NCBI GenBank assembly: GCA_016783455.1
Contig: JADHWN010000005.1
Span: forward strand, 27,886 to 91,885
Reading direction: 5' to 3'
From: Candidatus Bathyarchaeota archaeon
Lineage (GTDB): Archaea; Thermoproteota; Bathyarchaeia; TCS64
Length of the DNA: 64,000 nt
Part shown: positions 1-9,072 of the stretch, one piece after another
Numbering within the stretch: position 1 is the first letter of the stretch
How the letters are laid out: the number at the start of each line of letters is the position of its first letter
The notes under the pieces: generated by a model
Told to the model about the DNA's origin: nothing
What the model saw: the letters and a program-made list of their open reading frames with translations, nothing else
The model's database searches: none
Position numbers and translations under genes: made by a program

Positions 1-216
1 GATGGTCTGTCTGAGAGGAAGCTCATCGTGATGCCCGATATACAGGACGACGAGGGAGCAGAGGAGATATTCAGAAGGCTGAAGAAGCAGGGCGTGGGGG
101 AGGTCTGGGTCTCCCAGACTCTTCCATTCCTCCTATTCATCTTAATCGGCTATATTGTAACACTGGTAATAGGTGATATCGCACTCTACGCGTTGATCGG
201 GTTACTATCCCGTTGA
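1..216 (+). CDS. Type IV prepilin/preflagellin peptidase, C-terminal end (partial)
   Basis: The frame is open from the first base of the window and ends at a TGA at 214-216, so this is the C-terminal 71 residues of a longer gene. The tail reads as a charged loop (PDIQDDEGAEEIFRRLKKQG), then EVWVSQTLPFLLFILIGYI and a last hydrophobic segment ending near GDIALYALIGLL. A charged cytoplasmic loop followed by V-W-V-(S/T)-x-x-(I/L)-P-F and a terminal membrane helix with a G-D-I/L ending resembles the end of archaeal class A24 aspartic peptidases (PibD/FlaK). These are membrane enzymes that cleave class III signal peptides from archaellins and pilins. The catalytic aspartates would lie upstream, outside the window, so the call rests only on the tail. 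Confidence 0.55.
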   Translation, partial: DGLSERKLIVMPDIQDDEGAEEIFRRLKKQGVGEVWVSQTLPFLLFILIGYIVTLVIGDIALYALIGLLSR

Positions 217-337
217 TGCCTTTTAGAAAGTGTGTAGCGTAGAGAACTCACAAACTCTCATTAGAACTCCGGATTGATTTGAGGCTAGACTGGAACCCAT
301 GGGTCCAGGTTACCATAGCACTAGGTGAGAGTAGAAA

Positions 338-904
338 TTGCCAGGTAAGCTCGTAGCCGAGATAGTAACGCTGCGCTCCCTCCAGACACTCGAACAGCAG
401 ATCGAGGCGGATATTGCCGCGTATTCTTTCCAGAAGGAGGACTACAGCGAACGCCTAGGTAACTTCCTGAGGGACGCGGAGGAGAAGTACGGGGACGAGG
501 ACTGGTTCAAGGAGTTCTCGCTTGAAAAAATAAGCGGGGATAAGCCGAAGAAGGACGACTCAAAAAAGAAGTCTAAAAAGAAAAAGAAGCGGAAGAAAGG
601 CGATTCGGACAGCTGGGTGCCTTTCAAGAGCCTTGAGCTTTCATCCAGCGTGCAAGGAGAGGCTGAGATAATGTTCGAGACCCTTCAGGCTATCACCGAG
701 AAGCTGGAGGCACTCGAGGAGTCAAAGGAGTCTATCAATGAGCTCAGAAACGTTGGCCTCGGTAACGAAGTGGTCTACATCTGCTATGTCAAAGATGGTG
801 TCATCAGCAAGATTGTCCTGAAATCCGTGGACACTGACGAAGTATCGAAGTTTACGTTCAACATGGGCTTCTCGAAGTCCCACATCTTAGAACAAAATCT
901 CTAG
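338..904 (+). CDS. Hypothetical lysine-rich protein next to the MoxR-VWA pair
   Basis: 188-residue protein that I do not recognise. It starts at TTG 338 behind a good ribosome site (AGGTGAGAG, about 324-332). Residues 1-55 are predicted helical, residues about 68-88 form a very lysine-rich linker (KKKSKKKKKRKK), and residues 90-188 form a second domain with a coiled-coil-like stretch (about 110-135) and an ending resembling a small beta-rich fold (VVYICYVKDGVISKIVLKS). It has no signal peptide or membrane segment. It converges on the VWA gene with a 16-bp gap. The basic linker could bind nucleic acid or an acidic partner, and the acidic N-terminus of the protein at 3969 is an obvious candidate, but that is inference from charge and proximity only. 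Confidence 0.6.
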   Translation: MPGKLVAEIVTLRSLQTLEQQIEADIAAYSFQKEDYSERLGNFLRDAEEKYGDEDWFKEFSLEKISGDKPKKDDSKKKSKKKKKRKKGDSDSWVPFKSLELSSSVQGEAEIMFETLQAITEKLEALEESKESINELRNVGLGNEVVYICYVKDGVISKIVLKSVDTDEVSKFTFNMGFSKSHILEQNL

Positions 905-920
905 AACCTTTAGTCGTATA

Positions 921-2618
921 TTATCCGAGCTCGCTCATGGAGGCTCGCAGGAATATCCTCGAGATGTTGTTTATCAGGTCCTTCTGTGAATAGACTCCTG
1001 CACTGTACCTGAAGTGCTCACCCATCCTCTCTGTGTCTACGCCGATACCTATCAGGATCATCCCGCCTCCCATGTAAGTTAAGTTATTCTCCTCCAAGGT
1101 TTCGTAAATGCCCTCGTAGCCATAGGGGTAGCCGTCCGAGATGACCAAGATGATCCTCTGCTCCTCAGCCTTGCCTTTCAAAAACTCAGCGGCGGCCATC
1201 AGTGCATCCGGCATGTAGGTCGTACCATCGAAGGGGACACCTCCGATCCGAGCCCGAACGCTCTTCGAGAAGGCCTCCGAGCCATCTTTTAAGACGTAGA
1301 GCCTATCGCTGAAGCCGTACATTGCACATGACGCGTTCTCGGTCACGAACGTGGCCACCGCGTCCGCTACGCAGATCGCCCTAGCCCTGTTCTCGCGTTC
1401 AGCAGTCCCCATACTCCTGCTCACGTCTATGAGGACGACGATGGCGAAGCTCTGCTTCATGAGCTCGTCTCTCTGGAAGACATCGCTCCTATCGCTCTTG
1501 CTGGCTACAACCTGGACTGCGTCGGCTAGGTCGAGGACACCGAACTTCTTTCTGATGTCCTCGAACTCTAAATTCGATGCCTGCATGATATTGTTGAGGA
1601 GGCGCCTCGATGAGCCCCCGACAATATCTTTGGCCCTAAGGTACTCATGGTAGTCCTCAGGTGGCATCTCTATCGATCTGAACCGAGTATCAGGGAGGCC
1701 TTCCTTTATCCTTGCCAGTATCTTTTCTTCTTTTTCTTTCTCAATCTTGCTGTTGCTGAAAACCTGCACTCCAGCGACTTCCTCTGACCTTATCCAGGTT
1801 GATGACATGTCGCTATCTTCTGGAAGCGGCTGTCCTAGAGCCCGCATGGCATCCTTGAAGAAGGTTTCAACTTCGGTATCATCAGGAGTCGACGTTCTTG
1901 AGTAGACGCTACTTGTAGAAGCATTCTCAGTGTAAGGAAAGGCCGGGAGTTCAACGAACGGCCCTTTGTCAGCGAGCCTGTCGTATATCCATTCAGCTGT
2001 CTCCTTCAGCCTTTCAAAGCCTATCTCGTCTTCACCTAGCGAAGACGAAATATATGATTTCAAATCGCGTAGCCTTTCTGCGATGTCATCGACAAGTTCA
2101 GCCTCAACTTTATCGAGCTCATCGAGCGGCTTTCCCCCGAAAACTTTGGCCAGTATCGCGGTCATGATCCGAGTTGATGGGAGGTATATCCTCTTCAAAG
2201 GTTTAAACGAGGAGGTCGCCAAAGCGTTGGCGTAGGCGAGGTCAGCAAGCCTATCCGGCTGCTCAGCCCCGATCTTGACCGTGGCGTAGACATCCTTGAT
2301 AAGCGTCTCGACGAACTCTGCTTGAATGGATTGCGCCTCAAGGAGTCTAGGTATCTCCGTCACAGTGTGAGCGGTGATGTGGGTCACAGTAGCTCTGAAA
2401 AGCCTTGAGGTTCTTCTCTTGCCGTCATCATTTTTCGGGAATGTGTAGCCGAGGAACTTTATGGACTCCTCGGTGATTCTAGGTTCAGGCAACCTGAGTT
2501 TAGGTAGATCTCCTTCATAATCTAGAGTCGGATAGGTCAGGGTTCTGTCTAAGAGGATCTTTATCCCGAATTTATCTTTCAGGAGGGAGTGTTTCTCAGC
2601 GTAGTCCCTGAACCCCAT
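921..2618 (-). CDS. VWA-domain protein, partner of a MoxR-type AAA+ ATPase
   Basis: 565 residues. A C-terminal von Willebrand A domain (about 390-550) carries a complete metal-ion-dependent adhesion site: DVSRS at 398-402, the GTTY threonines at 466-467, and the aspartate of VISDG at 495. The N-terminal 380 residues are mostly helical and charged, with a low-complexity Ser/Thr stretch near 232-248. This is the architecture of NorD/CobT-like proteins that work with MoxR/NorQ ATPases in metal insertion or in maturation and remodelling of protein complexes. It lies 19 bp downstream of the ATPase gene on the same strand, so the two are almost certainly co-transcribed and act together in the cytoplasm. 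The substrate cannot be read from the sequence, because no obvious metalloenzyme client gene is adjacent. Confidence 0.85.
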   Translation of the reverse strand: MGFRDYAEKHSLLKDKFGIKILLDRTLTYPTLDYEGDLPKLRLPEPRITEESIKFLGYTFPKNDDGKRRTSRLFRATVTHITAHTVTEIPRLLEAQSIQAEFVETLIKDVYATVKIGAEQPDRLADLAYANALATSSFKPLKRIYLPSTRIMTAILAKVFGGKPLDELDKVEAELVDDIAERLRDLKSYISSSLGEDEIGFERLKETAEWIYDRLADKGPFVELPAFPYTENASTSSVYSRTSTPDDTEVETFFKDAMRALGQPLPEDSDMSSTWIRSEEVAGVQVFSNSKIEKEKEEKILARIKEGLPDTRFRSIEMPPEDYHEYLRAKDIVGGSSRRLLNNIMQASNLEFEDIRKKFGVLDLADAVQVVASKSDRSDVFQRDELMKQSFAIVVLIDVSRSMGTAERENRARAICVADAVATFVTENASCAMYGFSDRLYVLKDGSEAFSKSVRARIGGVPFDGTTYMPDALMAAAEFLKGKAEEQRIILVISDGYPYGYEGIYETLEENNLTYMGGGMILIGIGVDTERMGEHFRYSAGVYSQKDLINNISRIFLRASMSELG

Positions 2619-2637
2619 GACCCATCAACCCAGGCTT

Positions 2638-3669
2638 CTATTCGAACACGTTCACGATGATCCTTCTCACTTCTTCCTGGACCTCGTGGTTGTCGCTGGT
2701 CAACGCGATCAGGGTCTCCTCGGCAGCCTTAATCGGCTCGACGCCATCGTTGCAGAGGACCGCCCAGTTGATGAGGTCTCCAGGGCTTGGACCATAGGGG
2801 AGGTCGCCTTCCTGGTACTGCTTCCGCATCTCCGCACCCACTCTTAGGATATTGTAGGCGATCTCATCGCTCGCGCCGGAACGCTTCACGATGAGGTCCT
2901 TCTCCCTGTCAGAGAGGTTCTCACCGATACTCTGGTACGTGAAGTTGAGCCAGACCGACATCCTCCTCCTGAAGGCAGCGTTCAGCTTCTTTGTTCCCGA
3001 GAACTCAGCCGAGAATGGGTTCATGGCGAGGACGCAGTATCCGAACTTGTGGCGGGGCACGATCTCGTTGTCCTTCTCCGTGATGACGAGGTGGCCACGG
3101 GTGTCCAGGATCGGGTTGAGCCTCGTTGCGACGTCCTGCTTCATCATGTTGGCCTCGTCGAGGTAGAGGATGCCCCCATGCCTGAGCCAGAGGGTTACCT
3201 GACCGTCGATCCAGTTCTCCTTGCCAAGACCGACGAAGCGCCCGATTAGGTCGTAGCTGCTCGTCTGCAGTCCACAGTTGACCTCCCATACCGGGAGTCC
3301 CGTGAGCTCCGCTACGAGGTAGATGATGTGTGTCTTCCCCGTCCCGCTGGGCCCGATGAGGGCACACTGCTTGAAGTGGTACATGGCTCTGACTATACGT
3401 TCGACGTACTGCTGGCCGTCGTCGATGTACTCAGGCACTCCGCTGGGGAGCATGTTCGCGATGTCATCGAAATAGTAGCCCGGATGCAGGTCGTACTTCT
3501 GGATATCGTACTTGTAGTACAGTGGAGAGGTCGTTATCACCCTCTGCTTGGAGAGGTGGACGGTGATCTTACCGTTCCTCCCCTTGGTGGACATGACCTC
3601 CTGGACCTTACTGATGCCATGCTCCCTTCTACCCTGACGGCCGTACCCAAGAGCCTTCTGATCAGCCAT
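2638..3669 (-). CDS. MoxR/NorQ-family AAA+ ATPase
   Basis: 343 residues from ATG 3669; a TTG three codons upstream (3678) is possible, but ATG seems more natural. Walker A is GPSGTGKT (about 106-113), Walker B is ILYLDEA (about 167-173), and a sensor-1-like stretch VLAMNPFSAEFSGTKKLN is followed by AAFRRRM, the usual arginine-finger region. This matches the MoxR/CbbQ/NorQ/GvpN group of AAA+ chaperones, which form hexamers and usually act with a VWA protein. The first 45 residues are basic and probably flexible. The VWA partner follows directly downstream. The family remodels or inserts metals into client enzymes; the client here is unknown. GvpN is unlikely because no gas-vesicle genes are present. 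Confidence 0.85.
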   Translation of the reverse strand: MADQKALGYGRQGRREHGISKVQEVMSTKGRNGKITVHLSKQRVITTSPLYYKYDIQKYDLHPGYYFDDIANMLPSGVPEYIDDGQQYVERIVRAMYHFKQCALIGPSGTGKTHIIYLVAELTGLPVWEVNCGLQTSSYDLIGRFVGLGKENWIDGQVTLWLRHGGILYLDEANMMKQDVATRLNPILDTRGHLVITEKDNEIVPRHKFGYCVLAMNPFSAEFSGTKKLNAAFRRRMSVWLNFTYQSIGENLSDREKDLIVKRSGASDEIAYNILRVGAEMRKQYQEGDLPYGPSPGDLINWAVLCNDGVEPIKAAEETLIALTSDNHEVQEEVRRIIVNVFE

Positions 3670-3968
3670 AACCTGCAACTCGCCTCAAATCTAATGCCCC
3701 TTCGATGTCTCCCCGTGAACTTAGCCCTTATCGGCAAAAACTCAATATATAGATTCTTCAGCATCGTTCCAGTCGTTTTCTCCCTTTTTATGATACCGCG
3801 TAGCCGAATCTATTTGTGATACATACTAGAATCCAGAGAGAGGCCTCTATTTCATCCATGAGTGTTACCTGAAAAAGGTGGGAAACCCGTGATGTGGGTT
3901 AATAATACATACAAAACATTATCGATTCACCCGTCTCAGAATAGTTTCCGGGAGAGAGTGGAAACTAG
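3670..3968. promoter_or_regulatory. Divergent intergenic region upstream of the MoxR and acidic-protein genes
   Basis: 299 bp between divergent genes, with no convincing coding signal. AT-rich candidate TATA elements lie at about 3899-3912 (TTAATAATACATAC) for the rightward gene and in the AT-rich stretch around 3740-3800 for the leftward MoxR-VWA pair. No RNA gene or repeat was seen. Confidence 0.4.
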
Positions 3969-4652
3969 ATGTCTCAGGTGCCACCTGAAGAGGAAGCAGC
4001 TCAGCCTCAAGAGGCCTCACCAGAAGAAGAGGCCGAGGTATCCGGTGAGGTATCTGAACCTGCTCCAGATGATGAAATAACTGCTGTCACACCTGAGGGT
4101 CAAGATCTGGAGGATGTTCCCGATGACTCCGAGGGCACTATTGAAGAGGATTTGATAGAAGAAAGTGTCCCAGATGCATCTATCTCCGAAGAGGCTCCAA
4201 AGCCGAAGGTCTCCCCTGCGTCTCCCGAGGATGTTATAGCCACTCTCAAGAAGCTGAGGGAGGACGTGGGTCAGATATATGAGATCAGCTCGGAGGAGGA
4301 AAACATCGTCGTCGCCTTCTCCCTGGCCTTCCTGAAACTCATGGAATCTCTGACGAGGAGCCTGCCCGTCGATGTGGAGATCCTGCAGGGACAGCTGAGG
4401 AACGCTGAGAGGGCCAACATCCTGCCCAAGGGGGAGCTCGTGGTCCTCTTCAGGGATGGTCGAATGGAGTCGATGGACCTCACAAAGCCTGAGAATAGGG
4501 ATCTGCTCGTCGACGTCGTGAGCGACGTGATGCCCAAGTTCAACGACCTGATAGGTGAGCGGAGGCATATGATCGAGAAGAGGATCTCATTCCTTGCGGA
4601 CGTTACAAAGGAATTGCAGAACATAGCAGACTCGGTTACGGCTGTGAGTTAA
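3969..4652 (+). CDS. Hypothetical protein with long acidic N-terminus and helical C-terminal domain
   Basis: 227 residues from ATG 3969, about 8 bases after a purine-rich GGGAGAGAGTGG site. Residues 1-80 are dominated by Glu, Asp, Pro and Ser (EEEAEVSGEVSEP, DDSEGTIEEDLIEE) and are surely disordered. Residues about 85-227 form an ordered, mostly helical domain (SPEDVIATLKKLREDVGQIYE; FSLAFLKLMESL) with a short strand pair around ELVVLFRDGRMESMDL. No signal peptide or membrane segment. I recognise no family. It is divergent from the MoxR-VWA pair and followed by a SecB-like frame. The acidic tail could contact the lysine-rich protein at 338 or shield a client, which is inference. Confidence 0.6.
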   Translation: MSQVPPEEEAAQPQEASPEEEAEVSGEVSEPAPDDEITAVTPEGQDLEDVPDDSEGTIEEDLIEESVPDASISEEAPKPKVSPASPEDVIATLKKLREDVGQIYEISSEEENIVVAFSLAFLKLMESLTRSLPVDVEILQGQLRNAERANILPKGELVVLFRDGRMESMDLTKPENRDLLVDVVSDVMPKFNDLIGERRHMIEKRISFLADVTKELQNIADSVTAVS

Positions 4653-4788
4653 TCTGTTGTTGGACCGAAGGTCATTGTCTCTTACTATGGTTTCCGGATG
4701 TCTCGGGCAGCTACATACATATCTACAATACCCTCTCGAAGCCTATTCCATTCAATTCCAGGGGGCACTCCTGTAAGGATAATGGATA

Positions 4789-5266
4789 ATGGGGGTCAAT
4801 AGCCATCGAATCCAACGCTGAGGCATCGCCAGCAATAATAAGCCTCGATAAAATAGAGGGCACGAAGATCGATACATCCGTTAATCCGAATGAGCTCAAC
4901 TTCGACGTCGAGGTAAAAATGGACGAAGAGAACAGGACTAACGACGAACTGACCCTAAGCTTCCTCCTGATGATAAGCACGAAGCCCAGCCTGGTCAAAT
5001 ACGAGGTAGGCGGAAAGGCAGTGATATCCGGAGGTAGGAAGGCCTTCGACGCTGCCCTGGAGGTGGACGAGTCCACAAAAGTCCCCAGGATACTCCACAC
5101 GATCTATCAGAGGGCATTCATGTCCCTGTTCCTGGTATCATCCGTCATTGAGTCTCCATACCCCCCTCCTGATCTGATCCACCACCCCAGCGGTAAGCAC
5201 GAGCTCCGTCCAGAAGATCAGGTAGCCGTCGATGCGGCTCAGGCAGAACAGCAGGTCGCACAGTAA
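4789..5266 (+). CDS. Possible SecB-like chaperone-fold protein; start disrupted by a G-run frameshift or unusual
   Basis: The continuous frame runs from 4790 to the TAA at 5264-5266 and encodes about 158 residues, but no ATG/GTG/TTG precedes the methionine at 4919, which would delete the first 43 residues. ATG 4789 sits one base out of frame, directly before a run of five G (4791-4795). With four Gs it would read MGSIAIESNAEAS straight into the frame. A one-base indel, a sequencing error, or a non-canonical ATA/ATC start would each explain this. The body has strands such as LNFDVEVKMDEE and LTLSFLLMISTKPS, then VPRILHTIYQRAFMSLFL and SPYPPPDLIHH. That pattern (beta strands, a P-x-L helix, a PP-containing loop) resembles SecB chaperones, and SecB-like proteins are known in methanogens. 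The family call is tentative. Confidence 0.4.
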
Positions 5267-5286
5267 AATCATAAAAAAGGGGGGAA

Positions 5287-6621
5287 TCAGGCCTTCTTGA
5301 AGGCCTCTTCCATTATCGCCAAGCCCTTCTCCAGTAGCTCGTCCTCTATCGTGAGGGGCGGGTGTAGCCGTATGCAGTTGCCGTACAGTCCTGCTTTCAG
5401 GGTCAGCAAGCCTGCTCCCAGGCAGTCCTTCATGACCTTCGAGGCGGCCTCCGGGTTGGGCTCCTTCGTCTTCCTGTCCTTGACGAGCTCCATGGCGAGC
5501 ATCGGCCCCTTTCCCCGGACATCGCCGATGACCTCGTATCTGTCGTAGAACTCGTCGAGGCGCTTCTGAAGCTTCTTGCCCAGGGCTGCGGCCTGCTCGA
5601 CGACCTTCTCCCGCTCGATGAGCTCCAGGACCTTGAGGGCCGTGGCGCAGGCTATGGGGTTGCCTCCATATGTCCCGCCAAGGCTTCCTGGGTAGACGTC
5701 CTTCATGAGCTCGTCCCTGGCGACGACGGCGCTCAACGGAAGACCAGACGCAATTGCCTTGGCCATGGTCATCAGGTCGGGTTCCACTCCGTAGTGCTCG
5801 ATGGCCCACATCTTGCCGGTGCGGGCGAATCCCGTCTGGATCTCGTCGATGATTAGCTTGATGTCATGTGCATCGCAGATCTTCTTGATCTCCTTGAAGT
5901 AATCGTCGGGCGGGGCTATGAATCCACCCTCTCCCTGGATGGGCTCGGAGATGATGGCGCCGACCTGGTCTGGTGGTATCTGTGTCTTCAGTACGGACTT
6001 CTCGATGTGGTGGACGCAGTGTAGGCTGCAGCCCGGGTACTCCAGGTGGAATGGGCATCGGTAGCAGTAGGCGAAGGGCGTGAAGTGTACCCCTGGGACG
6101 AAGGGTCCGAAGCCGACCTTGTAGGGGTCCCACTTCCCCGTGAGTGTGAGGGCCATGTACGAGCGCCCGTGGAAGCTGTTCTCGAAGCTGATGATCCCGG
6201 GTCGACCTGTATGCTGGCGCACGATCTTTACAGCGTTCTCTACGGCCTCCGAGCCGCTGTTGAGCAGAATCACCCTCTTCTTGAAGCTACCTGGGGTGAC
6301 CTCGGTAAGCTTCTGGGCCAGGTCGAGGTATGGCTCGTAGTTGACCACATGGATGCAGCTGTGGATGAGCTTAGCGGCCTGACCGCTGATGGTCTCAACC
6401 ACCTCGTCGACGCAGTGGCCGAGGCTTGTGACACCTATTCCCGACGTGAAGTCGATGTAGACGTTACCGTCCACGTCCTTCATGACGGCTCCCTTGGATT
6501 CTGCTATTGTGATGGGCTGCACAAGGTAGACTCCGGGGGGGATCAGGTCGTTCCTTTTCTCCAACAGGGCCCTGGACTTGGGGCCTGGTGGGGGAGTGAC
6601 AATGTTAGGAACTTTATCCAT
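5287..6621 (-). CDS. Class III PLP-dependent aminotransferase (4-aminobutyrate/ornithine aminotransferase or amino-acid racemase group)
   Basis: 444 residues, full length for fold-type I class III enzymes. The cofactor signature is intact: LLNSGSEAVENA (about 119-130), LIIDEIQTGFARTGK with D259 and Q262, and the Schiff-base lysine K288 in MTMAKAIASG. A four-cysteine insertion (YCYRCP, then GCSLHC; Cys 186, 189, 198, 202) is typical of the archaeal subgroup that includes Thermococcales enzymes annotated as GABA or ornithine aminotransferases, some of which have been shown to be amino-acid racemases. The substrate therefore cannot be assigned safely. The gene is monocistronic and converges on the SecB-like gene. 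Given the other racemase-family genes in the window (54.9-56.8 kb), a racemase role is worth considering. Confidence 0.85.
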   Translation of the reverse strand: MDKVPNIVTPPPGPKSRALLEKRNDLIPPGVYLVQPITIAESKGAVMKDVDGNVYIDFTSGIGVTSLGHCVDEVVETISGQAAKLIHSCIHVVNYEPYLDLAQKLTEVTPGSFKKRVILLNSGSEAVENAVKIVRQHTGRPGIISFENSFHGRSYMALTLTGKWDPYKVGFGPFVPGVHFTPFAYCYRCPFHLEYPGCSLHCVHHIEKSVLKTQIPPDQVGAIISEPIQGEGGFIAPPDDYFKEIKKICDAHDIKLIIDEIQTGFARTGKMWAIEHYGVEPDLMTMAKAIASGLPLSAVVARDELMKDVYPGSLGGTYGGNPIACATALKVLELIEREKVVEQAAALGKKLQKRLDEFYDRYEVIGDVRGKGPMLAMELVKDRKTKEPNPEAASKVMKDCLGAGLLTLKAGLYGNCIRLHPPLTIEDELLEKGLAIMEEAFKKA

Positions 6622-6699
6622 TTCAATCTACTAACCTTTAACCTATTGAGTATTAACCGTTTTCCACAAAGATATCGGTAAAATAGGGTTAGATGGGTG

Positions 6700-7967
6700 C
6701 TATTGGGGTACCTTCTCTTCCCTCTTGGGCTCCTTCACGAACAACAGTATCACTGGGATGACCAGTGTCTCTAATCCCGCTCCCAGGGCAAGGAGGGTGT
6801 TAGGATTTCTTTCGTATAGGCATCCTCCAAGCGCTGGACCCGGTAGGCTGGCTATACCCGTAATGGTGCCCATCAGACCAAGTACTTTCCCTCTGTCCTC
6901 CTGTGGGACGATGTCAGTGATTAGGGCTTGCCAAGCTGGGCCTCCCATATATCCTCCCCCCTAATCCTCCCTCCCCCGAGTCCTCCCGCTACACCGATCA
7001 CGGAGTAAGCGGCGAGGAGCTGGTTGAAGTCTTTAAAGAGCAGTAGGCTGAGCGAGTCGAAAGGTCCTAGACCTCTGGCCAACAGTATACAGGGCATTCT
7101 CCCGAAGCGGTCAGCAATCATGCCGCTGACGAGAAATAAGGGGGTCGAGATCAACGTGGCCACAGATTGGAGCATGCCGTACTGGGTGGTTGTTAGGTTG
7201 ACTACGTCTACGGCGTAGTACGATAGGAAGCTCCAGGTCATATTCATGGCGAACCTGGAGATTATGGCGACTCCAAGCATAGCGTAGATGGTCTTATGCT
7301 GCCGCTTTAAAGTGGCCATTAGACCGTCGCTCCCACTCTTCTCCTTTGATACAACTGCTTTCCTCGCTTGGGGGTCGAAAGTCTCCTTGAGGAAGATGGC
7401 TCGGACTACGGTGGCGATCAGCGCGGCTCCTGAGAACATCATCAGCCCGATCCTGACGCCTTTGGCGACTCCCATTACCTCGAGGTAGTATCCGCTCACA
7501 ACGGGCATGAAGATCCCTGGGATGGACGTCATCATCCTGTATGCGCTAAACGCTGTACCTCTTCTTTCCTTAGGCAGGGACTCGGCTATCAGTGCGTTGA
7601 ACGATGGCATGTAGAGGGATGTGACGGCGTTCAGTATGATGCCCGGGACGACCCAGTGCCACGATCTGGTTGTGAAAAGAAAGATAGGGGCGATGGCCAT
7701 CAGTCCGGTTCCGAATATTATCATCCTCTTCCTGCCTATCCTGTCCGCAAGGATGCCTCCAGGGAGCTGGAATAGGATGCTGCTCCCGCTCTGGATCGTG
7801 GCGAGTAACCCGACTATGGTTATGGGCGTGTTCAGCTCATCGATTAGGTACAGCGTCCACCACAGCTGTCATAGGCCGTTGAAGATCTGGTAGAGCATGT
7901 TGGTGGTCGATATGGCAAGGACGTTCCTGTTCAAGAAAACCTGTTTCAGTATTGATGCCAATAACAT
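6700..7967 (-). pseudogene. MFS transporter, broken by an in-frame TGA and a frameshift
   Basis: Reading left from ATG 7967, the frame encodes MLLASILKQVFLNRNVLA and then FNGL, hits TGA (7869-7871, codon 33), and continues in the same frame as QLWWTLYLIDELNTP through a normal MFS body, including DRIGRKRM (loop 2-3 motif). The stop falls where a tryptophan (TGG) would be natural. Near 6955-6970 a G-rich run (GGGGGAGG) shifts the frame: GGLGGGRIRG ends one frame and YMGGPAWQALITDIVPQEDRG continues in the other to the stop at 6700. Together the parts make one complete 12-helix major facilitator of about 420 residues. Either the gene has decayed recently or there are two sequencing errors. It is unrelated in detail to the intact MFS gene at 22387. 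Confidence 0.8.
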
Positions 7968-8064
7968 CTACCCGTTTGGGGAGTTCCCATTCGCACCACT
8001 AACATAGTTACATAATAAAATGGTTTCGACTCGGGATATTGAAAAATGGATGGTAAATCGGGGT

Positions 8065-9003
8065 CTATGCCACAACCAGGGCCAGGACGGCCTTCTCGGT
8101 GTGCATCCTGTTCTCGCCCTCGTCGAACACAGCGCTTTGGGGGCCCTCGATGACGCTGTCAGTCATCTCCTCACCCCTGTACCCGGGGAGGCAGTGCATG
8201 AAGATAGCGTCTGGCTTCGCCAGGGCCAGGGTCTCGTCGTTTATCTGGTACTTGGCGAAGGCCTTCTTCCTCTCCTCGATGTCCTTGTGGCCCATGCTGT
8301 GGAAGGTGTTCGCGTAGACGACGTCCGCCCCACTGAGGGCTGCCTCCACGTCGTCCGTGACTACCATCTCTGTGCCCCTCTTCTTGGCGTTGTCCTCTGC
8401 GAAGTCAACGATGACCTTCGCGGGAGCCCAGCCCTTGGGGACAGCGACGTAGCAGTCCATACCCGTGAGGCTGCTCCCCACCATCAGAGATTGACAGACA
8501 TTCCACGGGTCGCCGACGTAGGCCAGCTTGTTTCCCTTGATCTTTCCCTTGTGCTCCCGTATTGTTAGGAGGTCGGCCAGTCCCTGGCACGGGTGTGTGA
8601 GGTCGGTGAGGGCGTTGATGACGGGGTTCGTCATGTACTCGGCGTACTCCTCGACAACGTCCTGACCGTACGTCCTGATGACCAGCGAGTCGCAGTACCT
8701 ATCCAGGATCCTGGCGGTGTCCTTGATGGGCTCCCCCCGGGCCAGCTGCATTGTCTGAGGGGTCGAGTAGAAGCTCTGCATCCCCAGGTGGGCGATGGCA
8801 GCCTGGAAGCTGAACCTGGTGCGTGTGCTGTGCTTCTCGAAGACCATGGCGATGGTGCGACCCTTGAGGTAGTCGTGGGGCTCCTTGATCATCCTCATCC
8901 GCTTGAACTCCTGTGCGACGTCGAGCATGTACCTGATCTCGACTGGGCTGTAGTCCATGAGGGTGAGGAAGTCCTTACCCCTGAATCGGTCCTTCATACT
9001 CAT
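8065..9003 (-). CDS. argF: Ornithine carbamoyltransferase
   Basis: 312 residues, usual length. It transfers carbamoyl from carbamoyl phosphate to L-ornithine, giving citrulline in arginine synthesis (or the reverse in fermentation). Motifs: STRTR at 59-63 (carbamoyl-phosphate binding), HPCQ at 137-140, and the HCLP motif near residue 270 (FMHCLPGYRG) that holds the ornithine-binding cysteine; SMGHKD separates it from aspartate carbamoyltransferase. The start at ATG 9003 (MSMKDRFRGKDFL) fits the family. No other arginine genes adjoin it. Confidence 0.95.
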   Translation of the reverse strand: MSMKDRFRGKDFLTLMDYSPVEIRYMLDVAQEFKRMRMIKEPHDYLKGRTIAMVFEKHSTRTRFSFQAAIAHLGMQSFYSTPQTMQLARGEPIKDTARILDRYCDSLVIRTYGQDVVEEYAEYMTNPVINALTDLTHPCQGLADLLTIREHKGKIKGNKLAYVGDPWNVCQSLMVGSSLTGMDCYVAVPKGWAPAKVIVDFAEDNAKKRGTEMVVTDDVEAALSGADVVYANTFHSMGHKDIEERKKAFAKYQINDETLALAKPDAIFMHCLPGYRGEEMTDSVIEGPQSAVFDEGENRMHTEKAVLALVVA

Positions 9004-9072
9004 CTCGGATTCAGTAGGTACTTGGACCTAAAGTCGTCTTAACGTTTCCGCCTCAGTATAAGATGAAGCGGT

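Noticed and set aside
2638..3669. MoxR ATPase as GvpN of a gas-vesicle cluster
   Set aside because: The ATPase family fits, but no GvpA, GvpF/L or other gas-vesicle genes are present.
7869..7871. Selenocysteine at the in-frame TGA of the MFS gene
   Set aside because: No selenocysteine is expected at this helix position, a Trp codon (TGG) is the natural parent, and the gene has a second lesion.
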